From Ochromonadaceae sp. CCMP2298 (taxonomy: Eukaryota; Sar; Synurophyceae; Ochromonadales; Ochromonadaceae): DNA of 25,711 bases. Both the position numbers and the translations under genes were made by a program. Location: positions 1 through 25,711 of the forward strand of contig MU633744.1 in assembly GCA_026770595.1 (NCBI GenBank), read 5' to 3'. Positions 17,000 to 25,711 of the stretch are shown here, piece by piece (positions within the stretch are counted from its first letter, which is position 1; the number at the start of each line of letters is the position of its first letter). The notes beneath the pieces are model-generated. The model made no database searches and was not told the DNA's origin. It saw only the letters and a list, made by a program, of their open reading frames with translations.

Positions 17000-18647
17000 T
17001 GAGGCAGAGCCGATGCTTGTTCCCAGAGGAACCATCTCCACCTCCAAGACAGCAGCTCGAGCAGCTCGAACCGCTGCGGGAACCGCTGGGGGCGCAAACA
17101 CGGGGTACATCGAAGAAAGAAGTAGGAAAGATGTGAGAGGCAGGCCAGAGAAGCAAGAAGCGACCAATTGGTTCCCAGAACGAACTGCAGAAGCAGTGGG
17201 TGGTGGGTGGCACCCAGGGAAACCAGCCCCAAAAGTGGGTTTTATTGTTTTCCAATTCAATTTGGGGTGGAAAACCCTGTTTCACCTTTCTGCCGTCACG
17301 GTGATTTTTTTTTGTGCTTGGGAAAGGTCCCCTCAAAACATGAAACTTACGTCAATTCCCAGGAGATTGGACAAAATTTTGGGAAAAGTCGCTTTTTTCG
17401 GACCTCTCTGCAAAAAAGTCGAAAAAACCGAATCGGCCGTTGTGTCTGAGCCTAATCGAACCTCGTGTATTTTTGTGGCGGTCGTGTATTTTTTTTGCGC
17501 ATACACGCTAGTAAATAATATTCTAGGAATCCTCAATTTTTGCGCATACGATCTATCGAGGCACCACGCGTTGTAAAAGGTCGGTTGTCCCTTGCGTGTG
17601 AGTCAGAAGTTGAAGACAGAGCCTGATGCGTGCCAGGGACTTGAGTCAAGATGGAATTATCGTGCTTCCTTCGGGGGAAGTGTACGAATTACGATGAGGC
17701 TCCATTTTGACACTGCAAACCCTTCCAAACCCCTCTATTTTCTCGGTACTAAATTATTGCCCTTAGTATCTTCTGATGGCTGGGTCTGACTGAACGTAGA
17801 ATTGCAACGCTGTCCTCAAATTCGTCCCAACATACACGGACGAATAGTGAATAAATCGATTCCTAGTCGCAAATGAAATCGCACCTCGACCACATACTGA
17901 GACTGCCGCCGGCAGCTCGGAGCGTGAAGCACGCGAGTCGCTGGTTCCCACTGGATTCACAAAAATTGCTCAGCAGGGCGGTGTATTCCAGAGTCATAAA
18001 GTACCCGGTGCTTGCCGTTTTTGCGCACGACCCTAAACAAAAAAAAATTGTGGTAATCTGCGTAATCGCGGTAAAATTTCTCGAGCGGACAGTTATTTGA
18101 ATACGCCGTCAAAAATCGAACATTGCCATTGGACCCGTACACGATTCCACCCGTGCTTCAACAGTCGCTTTTGTCGATAATCGTAAGCATGCGGATGTCC
18201 GTTTTTTTTTGAAGTGTATTGAGTCCTGACCTTCGAACCCAAAGAATTCGATGCCCGGAAGCGCCTGGTCAGGCGCAAGAGCAAAGTCTTTGAGAATGTC
18301 GTCGTTTATCGTTTGGTTGGTCTCCCTTCCTTTTCAAGCAGTTTCTTACGTTCGCAATCCCTATATTTGTTTTTTCCTACGGTAGAATCTTCTTGCAAGG
18401 GTTACGGCAATACGACCGACTCGTCAGCGTCGTCTATCCATGTCAAATATCCATAATACAATGCTGTGGCGGTGCCCTCGTGGAAGGGTAGGATTAGCTA
18501 CACTAAAAAAAGTGTTGGCTGTGGAGGCTCCTACTCAGATGAAGATATAAAGAAAAGAAAATTGAAACCCCCCTTTCGGAAAAAAGATTAACTACCCGCC
18601 TAAATCGAATACATCTATCATACGGGCGTCGTCCATGGGCTACTTCT
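17000..18647. other. Unassigned, repeat-rich stretch
   Basis: No gene is supported. The plus ORF 16965-17576 (203 codons) overlaps the transposase relic in antisense and has arbitrary composition. T- and A-runs occur at 17307-17315, 17465-17497, 18040-18048 and 18200-18209. Short minus ORFs between 18284 and 17763 (for instance around ADYHNFFLFRVVRKNGKHRV) have some protein-like character but are broken by stops. These could be the remains of a decayed gene. Confidence 0.4.
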
Positions 18648-19308
18648 TCATACAGGGACCCACTCATCGACATCATCTCGCAACCAGCGTGTGCGGCATC
18701 CCGGATAGGCTAGTACCACGGCGACAATAGATGCATCAGTGATGCGAGCGCAAAAGCGCACATCTAGGTACCTCATCAGCGGAGTGGCCTTTGCCAGAGC
18801 TATGACGGATGCATCAGTGATGAGCCTTCACACGGGCACATTCAGCGACTCCAGCTGCGCGCAGTGTCTCGCTAGTGCATTGATGGATGCATCGGTGATG
18901 CCCTGACAAATTTTCAGATCCAGAGACTTGATTCTCCGATAGGCCATGGCAAGAGCGGTGATCGATGCATCGGTGATCAAATCACACTCGTACACCTTCA
19001 GCGACTCCAGCTGCGCGCAGTGTCTCGCCAGTGCATTGATGGATGCATCGGTAATGGAACCCGCCTTAACCAGTGACCTGATCCCCGGGCAGCCCTTCGC
19101 TAGCGTGAAAATAGACGCGTCGGTCAGAAGTGGGCAGAGGGTCAAGACCAGCGAATCCAGCTGCACGCAGTGTGTGGCCAGTGCGTCGATCGCCGCATCT
19201 GTCAGTCGATTGCACCGGGACAGGTTCGCAGACCTGATCTGCGGAATAGCCTCGATCAGTTGGACGACGAATGCACCTGCAAACTGTCCTGAGAAATTTT
19301 CTCACTAA
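18648..19308 (-). pseudogene. Leucine-rich-repeat (cysteine type) gene remnant with internal TGA
   Basis: The minus frame from about 19308 to a stop at 18650-18648 encodes seven LRR units of about 24-26 residues with the pattern L-T-D-A-S-I-x-A-L-A-x-x-C-x-x-L-x-S-L-x-x-x-x-C. This is typical of F-box/LRR and AMN1-like proteins that recognise ubiquitin-ligase targets. The frame is interrupted by TGA at 18830-18828, in the unit ending LESLNVPV, exactly where neighbouring units have cysteine (VYEC, LKIC, VRFC). It lacks an ATG: a TGA lies a few codons upstream of QFAGAFVVQLIE and the 5' side is a CTCA/TGAG repeat field. Two units (about 18843-18900 and 18998-19056) are nearly identical at DNA level. 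Best read as a truncated pseudogene, or exons of a gene with an assembly error. Confidence 0.75.
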
Positions 19309-19600
19309 ATTACTCATTTGGAGATGAGGTGGAGATATTTCTCACTATGAGTTCCAATCTCACTATGAGTAATTATCTTACCAACTGAGAAGTTTTCTCA
19401 CTATGAGTAATTACTCATAAGGAGTAGTTATCTCACAAAGTGAGATATTTTCTCACCTTTGTGACCCCACAAGAGGAGTAATTTTCTCATAAAACGAGAC
19501 TTTTTCTCTATTTGAGTATGCGCTCATAATGAGATTACTTCTCTATATTGGAGTTATTTACTCAATGGAGATATTTTATCATCGTTTTCTCACAGGATAG
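19293..19600. repeat. CTCA/TGAG quasi-palindromic repeat field
   Basis: About 300 bp are made of short variants of CTCACTATGAGTAATTA, TACTCATAAGGAG, TGAGATATTTTCTCAC and CTCATAATGAG, on both orientations. Almost every 15 bases there is a CTCA or TGAG word, often as a local palindrome. It begins at the broken 5' end of the LRR remnant. There is no fixed unit length. Confidence 0.7.
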
Positions 19601-20252
19601 TTTACGGGTGAGATGTGGCATCAATCAGAGTTCTGTGATCTGTTGTCAACTGTGGGGATCATCTGCTGCTGTCGACGCTTTGTTTTTTGTTGTTGTGTCA
19701 ATTGCACTGGTACACAATAGTAAATGAGCCATATTGGAAACCTATCTCCTCTTCGAATTGTGACTGAGACAATATAAAGAGAATTGGTGGTAGTAATGAC
19801 GGTATTGCACATCTTATCACAGATCGGATAAGGATTTAATGTAATTCATAGAACAATCTTCACCCAAAGTGGCTGCATTTTTTTTGCTTTTGCTAATTTT
19901 TGACTCAAACTCCCCCGGGGACAGTAAACGGCTGTACCCCAGAAAATGCTACTATGCTACTACATAAAGCAGATTTCTGCAGTGCTGCATGTGGTAGTGC
20001 AAGTGAGCGCGTCAATACCACACGCAGCAATGAATCCATCCACGGGTACGTGATTTCATCGCATCCCACGTACCTCTTCCCTCTCCTATGTCATACCACA
20101 TATCACATGTCTTGCACAACCCGCCGATGCCAACCGCCACTGCCAGGCTGTTGTCTACACCTCCGCTACTGTACTGTAAAGTATAGCGTGCAGTACAGAA
20201 CAGTACTAATTACAGCAGTACTGCGCAGTAGCGAGGTTCAGTGTGAGGCCAC
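19601..20252. other. 3' flank of the DUF4470 gene, no gene seen
   Basis: It lies downstream of the minus-strand DUF4470 gene. The plus ORF starting at 19900 runs into the last exon in antisense and is not supported. A cluster of CTGTACTG, GCAGTAC and CAGTACTG words occurs at about 20168-20232. No repeats of recognised family. Confidence 0.5.
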
Positions 20253-23200
20253 CTACATCCCAGGCATCGCCTCGAAGGAGCTGAACAGCGGGGAGATAGC
20301 TGCCCTACTGAAATGGCCCATCACGCGAGCTGCACTGCCCCCCCTGTATCTGCTGAACTCTGTCCCCTGCAGCCCTCTGCCCAGACCGCAACTGCAGACC
20401 ACCTTAGTGCCCATCGAGTGCGAGGACAGGGGTATTAGGGTGGGGGCGTCTGCATTACCCCCACCAACCTCACCCTTGCTTCCTTTAGCTCTACCTTTAG
20501 CTTTGCTGCCTTTACCCCCACCACTATCACTGCTCTTGCCCAGATACTCGCACTCTGGACCATGTGTCCAGTCGTTGCGTGTGCGCTCGACCAGTGCAGG
20601 CAGCGCCTTTTTCCACAACACCATCTCCGCATCCGTTACATTGGTGCTGTGCATACCTCCCGACGCCTGCCCATCCTCTGTGATCCACCCAGCGACCAAT
20701 TGTACATTGGACTGGTCTAGCACACACACAGCGGCGTCCAGCACCAATCTGCCTAAGGAGCAGTCGAGTCGGATGCAGTTGATGAAGACAGCCACCTCGC
20801 CGCCGCAGGAGGGAGACTGCAAGCATGTCAGGGAGTGACGCTTGCCTGAATGCAGTGGTGATATATGTAGTATATATTATATTATATGTAGTATATATTA
20901 TATTATATAAACAGATTTCAGCAGTGCAGGCACATAGCACATAGCACAGAGCACATGCACTTACCTGTGTTGTTATTGTGACCCAGGGAATTCATGGCCA
21001 ACGCATGTATGGTTTCTTTCATCGACACCACAGCGGTCTTATGTGCTCCATCCCCCGCCCTTTCTTCTTTGGATAGCTGCGCCGACACGTGGGTGGACAG
21101 ATCCTGAAGGCAGTGTTTCGCCCCCACTGGGCAGATCTTGGGCATGCACTCCAGCAGAGCGCGGGGGGCGCCGAACAAAGCATACCCACCCATTGAGGGC
21201 GACATTCTTGGTGGTACACCCACTATCTCCCGAAACATGTGCACCGTCCTCCTGCACGCGTCGAGGCCGCGCACTGTCGGCAGAGCCAGTATCAGCACCC
21301 CCCTCTTCTTGCTGATCTGTATCTTGGCCTTGGAAATGTCCACAACTGCTGGTAGATACAGGTCGTAGTGCGTGTACCCCTCCGCAGCCTCGACGGCATG
21401 CACAGCCAGCAGTGTCTTGCTTCGGCTCTGACTGCCCTTTACCACAGCATTCGCAGAGGAATTAGGGAAGAGGCGCACTCGGAGGTGCTGGGGGTGGGGG
21501 AGGTCTAAGAGGGTGGCGGTGCGGTTGGCAAGGTGCTGGGGGTCGTTGAACGTGAGGGTGAGGGTGTAGGAGTCTATGTGGGTGATAGTGGTAGTGCCTG
21601 CTACTGCTGCTGTGGTGGAGAGAGCTGAGGCGGCTTGGGAGATGCAGGTGGCGCGGAGGGGCGAGACTGTGACGGGCCCCGGTGTGAGGGTGGTGGAGGA
21701 GGGGGAAGGGGGCACGGTGGAGGTGTGGGGTGTGGGGGGGATGAGAGCTGTGGGAGGGGTAGGGGGGCTGCTTAGTGCTGATGCCTGTAAATGCGTGGGT
21801 ACTTTGGGCAGTGGAGGTGCAAAGGGTGCAGAGGGTGCATACCCGCCCCCCACAGGCAGCATGTGTTTGTGCCTCTCTGCACTGTACGCACACCAAGACA
21901 CTCTCGATGTGTCAGTAAGCTTGGCGCAGCTCAGTGGCCTGAAGAGGAGCTCCGGCACCAACGTTCTGGCAGCATATAACGATTTGCTGTTAGTCGCCAC
22001 CCTCAGGCCGACTGATATTTCACTCTGAGCTGTGTGCGCCACGCAGGGCAGCGTGACGAGCACAGAGCACGACACATAGTCGTCCCTAGCAGAGCCCCCC
22101 ACAAGGTTGAAGTTATTGAGAGTCAGCAGCCCCCCAACTACCTCCTCTGCGTTCGCACCCGCACCTACACCCGCACCTGCACCCGTACGTGAACCTGCAC
22201 TCAAACCCCCTATGCGGCGCTTGACATGCCCCATGTGGAATGATGAGAAGAAACTCTGGCACTGGGCGCTCTCCACTGTCATCTCCAGCAGCACAGCAGG
22301 CATCGCGCTGAGTCGCTGGATGTCGCGCACAGGCACGAGCAACGTCAACAGCAGCAGCGGTGGTGGGGTGAGAGTGGGGGTGGAGCTGAGGGTGAGTGAG
22401 GCGGTTGTGGGGGTGGTGGGGGTGATGATGGCAGCGGGGGCGGTGGAGGTACCCCACCATCGTAGAAACTGAGCTTTTCCTTTGGCAGTGAGAGGCGCCG
22501 ACTGCTGAACGAATGTTTCAAGCGCCTCGTATGACAGCAGGCCCAGCAGGTGCAGCCACACTGCGACCTCTTGCGTATACTGTCCCTGCACCAGGTACCC
22601 AGAGAAGCGGATCTGCTCCAGCAGCTGCACTACTACATCCCCAGCACCTGCACCCACCCCTTCACACCCACCCGCACCCGCACTCCCAACATCCACAGCA
22701 CACCTCGCCATGGCCGCACACAGCAGGCGGCAGAAGGTCTGCACAGTAGGTTTGGAGAACACATTCTGCCCCTGCATTTGTGTCACTAGATGCTCCATCG
22801 CGCGATCAGTGCAGCTGACCCCCATACTACTCTCGAACATCCTGCGATAGAGTTAGGGTTTAAAGGTTAACAAAGGCATTGGTAAATGGGTTAATAAGTG
22901 AACGAAGGCATATTCAATAGGGTTTAATATGATGGATTACATGACGTACCTGCGGTAGATGGACATAAACAGCGCCACGAAATCGGGTGAAGAAATGGTC
23001 GCTAGGGTAGGTGTAGGTGTAGGTGTAGGTATAGGTGTAGGTGTAGGTGTAGGTGTAGGTGTAGGTGAGAGGGGTTGAGTACTGATACAGTGCCACTCCA
23101 GGGTAGTCGACAGTCGCTGGAGTTTTGAGTCTGATTTTTGCGTGGTTACTAGGAGGCGTATGTTTTGCTCGATGTGCTTGAAGCTGCAGCTGTTGCGCAA

Positions 23201-24997
23201 GCACGACTCAGAGAGGGTTAAGCCAGTGAGTGTTGCAAATGTGGCCAGGTCACAGTGCAGAAGCTCCTCTAGGAACAAATCCACGCGCCCTGTGTTTGCT
23301 AACGATGTGGACAGTATGTCGGTGGAGATGACGCTGTGCAGGCCAGGTGCTAGGAGGGGGGTGCAGGTGCAGAGCACGTTCAGCAGGCCCAGGCTGTCCC
23401 CGATATTGCTCGAGTCGATGAAATCGAACTTCGCAGGTGCTGCAGGGTGGAAGTTGAGTGGCCGAAGGCTGTGGGAGGGAAGGAAGGGAGGAGGGGAGCC
23501 TGTCCCAGCCCCTGCCCCTGCCCCCACCTCTGTCCCTTTCCCAGCCCCTTCTGTACAACGCGAGCTGATAGCCTGGCAGCAGTCCCCCGCGTCACCTGCG
23601 AATGTCCAGATCTCGATCCTGCCGACGCTAGCGCCAGAGCCAGTACCAGTGCTAGTGATAGTGTCAGAGCTACTGTCGCCGTACACAGAGGCTCGCAGCA
23701 TACAGGCGAGGGCAGCGCCCCACTCGCTGAACTGTCGAAAACAGGTCATATAGATGGCATCTCGGTCCACACTGCCATCATCGGCACCAGGACCAGTAGT
23801 AGAAATAGCAGTAGTAGCACCAGTGTGGGGGGCTAGGTAGGCAGCGGCCAGGTGGAAGCCGCAGGTGGGGTCTAGTGCGTAGTGTAGCGTGACGCCTTGC
23901 TCCGGACCCTCCAGCATCATCGGGTTACATAGGGTGCCAGGGCCTGTGACTCCTGTACCTGCACCTGTACCTGCACCTGCACCTGCACCTGCGCCCGTAT
24001 TGCGTATGCATGCAGGAGTAGCTCCCACTCTGATGTACTCCTTCGCCAGGTCACTGTGCTCCTTGCTGTTCTTCATTGCACTCATCAAAGCCACTGGTGT
24101 GGCCTGCTGAGCCGCAGTGATGAGCATATTAGTCTCGAAGTCGTACCCCATTTTCTCGCACTCCCTTTGCTGCGATTTCTTGAACATCTCTACTTTCTGC
24201 TTATCCGCCACCTCCCCCCTAGCGTACACTGCCCATACCTCCCTCACCAATCGAAAGCTGCCCTCGTCGCAGAAGCGGACCACACTGCCGAATGGGGTGT
24301 CATGCCAGGCTGCCAGGGTGGGGCCGAGGGAGAGCAGTGATGCGGCACAGGTGAGCAGGGCGTGGACGCAGTTCCTGTCCACCACCTTCGAGTAGAACAG
24401 TGACCAGACTACCGCCCCCTCTACACCGTCCAACAGCAGCTTATACAGCACGATGTTGCGTGCCATAACAGAGGGAATGATGTCGCACATGACTAGTGAG
24501 AGGCTCTGCTGTGCTGCCAACCCGCCCGCCCTCTGGGCGCAGTATGCGGAGAAGAGGAGGTGGCGCGAATCCCCACACCCGAGCAATAGCAGACGCGCGC
24601 ATGCCTGGTCCGCAGGGATGTGCTGCAGCAGCGACTTGGCGGGGGTGTTTCCGAAGGGGTAGAAGAAGTTCTTGTTGGCCCACACGAAGGGGCTGGGGTT
24701 CATGGACAGAGTCGCTGTGCTGATGGGGATCGATGTCTGGCATCCCACAGCAGTACCAGCAGCAGAAGCAGGAGCAGGAGCAGTGATGGCTGCGTTCTCC
24801 CTGCTGATCGATATGATCAAGCCAGTGAGCACGATGCGAACTTCAAGCCTGCCGTTCTGCAGTTGCCTCTGGACGATTGCGAGTTGCTCGTTGAGGTCGC
24901 TGCGCCTCTTCAAGTCGTGAACTTTGACCTCCTGTCCTGGGCTGATCTCTCGCAATGTGAGCTCCGCCGCTTCCTCCAGAAGGGCGTCCAGATCCAT
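20253..24997 (-). CDS. DUF4470-domain protein, 3 exons, 1505 aa
   Basis: Exons 24997-22950, 22841-20965 and 20845-20253 join in phases 2 and 1 to 1506 codons ending in TAG. Joins read FMSIYRRMFESSMGV and GHNNNTGKRHSLTCLQ. Residues about 110-150 carry the DUF4470 signature: FFYPFGNTPAKSLL then ARLLLLGCGDSRHLLFSAY, a Rossmann-like GCGD motif, followed by LVMCDIIPSVMARNIVLYKL. The C-terminal part has features shared with the long DUF4470 proteins of fungi and protists: VSMKETIHALAMNSLG, FINCIRLDCSLGRLVLDAAV, EMVLWKKALPALVERTR, a HGPECEYL motif and CSCGLGRGL near the end. No MYND zinc finger is seen. Low-complexity inserts (GAGAGAGTG, TPTPTPTP, Pro/Thr runs) separate conserved blocks. The N-terminal 60 residues look helical (coiled-coil-like). 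Molecular function of the family is not settled; DNAAF3, a dynein assembly factor, has a related domain, so a link to axonemal assembly is possible but weak here. Confidence 0.85.
20860..20910. repeat. TA-rich tandem repeat in an intron
   Basis: A GTAGTATATATTATATTATAT unit occurs twice in tandem within the 119-bp intron 20964-20846 of the DUF4470 gene. It explains the Tyr/Ile-rich ORF running out of the exon. Confidence 0.85.
23006..23068 (-). repeat. Hexanucleotide repeat within an exon (Thr-Pro run)
   Basis: A GTGTAG hexamer (plus strand) is repeated about ten times near the end of DUF4470 exon 1. On the coding strand it gives an alternating Thr-Pro run. Hexamer length keeps the frame, so expansion is tolerated. 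Confidence 0.9.
23952..24000 (-). repeat. Coding hexamer repeat (Gly-Ala run)
   Basis: CCTGTACCTGCACCTGCACC on the plus strand continues for about 48 bp; on the minus coding strand it gives an alternating Gly-Ala/Gly-Thr run between conserved blocks of the DUF4470 protein. Confidence 0.85.
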
Positions 24998-25711
24998 GGC
25001 TACTCACAACAGTCTTGGGAGATGGTAGGGCGACGTTTGTGGTGCCTGATGTACCCTTCATCAAAGCAGACCAGAAGCCAGCAGGTGCTTGCGCTCCGAA
25101 CTTTTTTGTGTTCCCAGGTTTTGCCGAGAAAGATCTTGAAAAAGAAGCCTTTTTCGTACATATTACGGGCCCGAATGTGGCCTTTTTTGTACTAGAGGGA
25201 AAATCATAAAATATTTTTCGTGGGCAAAAAAATATCCTTGCCTTTTTAACCGAAAAGTTTTTTGCCGGACTTTTTTTTTTCAGTTTTTCTTTGGATTTTG
25301 TTTCTTTTTAGACGCTTTTTGTACAAAACCTGTATTTTGTCGCACATTGAAGTGGTACAAAATTGGTGCATGATTTGCCCCCATTCTTTGTTCACCAACC
25401 GTCCATCGAAGGATCCGAGACCACTAATTCAGGAACCACTCTCGATAGGAGATAGTGGCGGCCGCCGATCGAATCCGATCGTATCGGCGGTGTACCTTGC
25501 GATGTCTGACAGCGCGGATGGAGCGGCGGCGGCGATGAGTGGGGCAAGATAGGTTCTGGGGTGCTCCCGTCGAGGGAAAACGGGCACCGACTCTCAAGAA
25601 AGGTGAGCGTTCATGTAATTCTAAGTCGTTGCTTAATTTAAGGGTGGATTACCGTCTATAAAGTATCTCAGGCACTATCTCTAACCTCTCACCTTGTCCC
25701 CCGCGGCCTCC
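24998..25711. other. Right-end stretch with T-runs and a repeat terminus; no gene supported
   Basis: The first part is the upstream region of the DUF4470 gene. 25140-25340 is AT-rich with T-runs at 25268-25280 and an AAAAAAATATCC word shared with 16762-16772. 25345-25372 matches the hAT-like terminus at 16.7 kb. A short ORF beginning MSDSADGAAAAMSGAR at 25501 could be the start of a gene continuing off the window, since a good donor (AAAG/GTGAGC) lies at about 25601, but the frames do not connect. An 8-bp inverted pair CCGCCGAT/ATCGGCGG occurs at 25462 and 25483. Confidence 0.4.
25345..25372 (+). repeat. Third copy of the hAT-like terminal motif
   Basis: CGCACATTGAAGTGGTACAA followed by AATTGG resembles the two arms at 16692-16713 (inverted) and 16742-16764 (CGCACATTAATCTGGTACAA). 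The conserved pattern is CGCACATT, two variable bases, then (A/T)(C/G)TGGTACAAAA. It may mark the edge of a dispersed element extending to the right. Confidence 0.55.

Larger units (their letters stand above)
16616..17459. repeat. Inverted-repeat pair bounding the hAT relic region
   Basis: On the minus strand 16647-16616 reads AATCGGCCGTTGTGTATGAG then CCTAGGTTCGA. On the plus strand 17430-17459 reads GAATCGGCCGTTGTGTCTGA then GCCTAATCGA. The arms are about 30 bp with few mismatches, and A/T-rich AAAAACCGA-type bases adjoin both on the inner side. They enclose about 840 bp containing the transposase fragment. Confidence 0.65.

Noticed and set aside
16965-17576. Plus ORF of 203 codons
   Set aside because: It starts antisense to the hAT transposase relic, and its composition shows no domain.
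18828-18830. TGA reassigned to cysteine in the whole genome
   Set aside because: The ankyrin gene at 15379-16320 ends naturally at TGA and the reading past it shows no protein character, so a single nonsense mutation is simpler.
19900-20838. Plus ORF of 312 codons
   Set aside because: Antisense to the last DUF4470 exon, which carries the family C-terminal motifs.
25015-25209. Plus ORF of 64 codons (MGDGRATFVVPD...)
   Set aside because: It covers the upstream region of the DUF4470 gene and runs into T-rich repeats; nothing supports coding.

Overview
This window is nuclear DNA from a eukaryote, most likely a protist or alga. The genes are split by many short GT-AG introns whose reading phases close exactly when joined. 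Proteins carry long low-complexity runs, and introns and intergenic DNA are full of micro- and minisatellites. Typical eukaryotic families appear: an APC amino-acid permease, a DUF4470 protein, ankyrin repeats with a CPW motif, cysteine-type leucine-rich repeats and a hAT transposase relic. I cannot name the species. No rRNA, tRNA, CRISPR array or bacterial-style operon was seen. One assembly gap of 279 N lies inside a gene.

Layout: 0-2.1 kb holds an unrecognised 219-residue ORF, a small foldback repeat and an ankyrin fragment without an ATG. From 2.5 to 8.0 kb (minus strand) lies a 17-exon amino-acid permease gene whose 17 exons sum to 1971 bases (656 residues). Two of its introns share a sequence running almost from splice site to splice site, which is how introner-type, intron-making elements look. 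From 8.8 to 10.5 kb are a coiled-coil ORF and repeat-rich DNA. From 10.9 to 14.4 kb (plus) is a three-exon gene with a possible C2-like front end and a very long low-complexity tail.

From 15.4 to 16.3 kb (minus) is an intact F-box-like/ankyrin gene. It is a paralogue of the 1.6-2.0 kb fragment in opposite orientation, and the similarity continues past the stop codon. The 16.6-17.5 kb stretch contains the C-terminal dimerisation domain of a hAT transposase (minus strand, no ATG) with inverted repeats around it. At 18.6-19.3 kb is a leucine-rich-repeat pseudogene with a TGA at a conserved cysteine position. From 20.25 to 25.0 kb (minus) is a three-exon gene for a 1505-residue DUF4470 protein. 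The last 0.7 kb is AT-rich repeat DNA with another copy of the repeat seen beside the hAT relic.

The genes do not form a pathway. The best supported functions are amino-acid transport and the DUF4470 protein. The most interesting signals are the two homologous introns, the duplicated splice-donor segments in the permease gene, and the layered transposon and foldback remnants.
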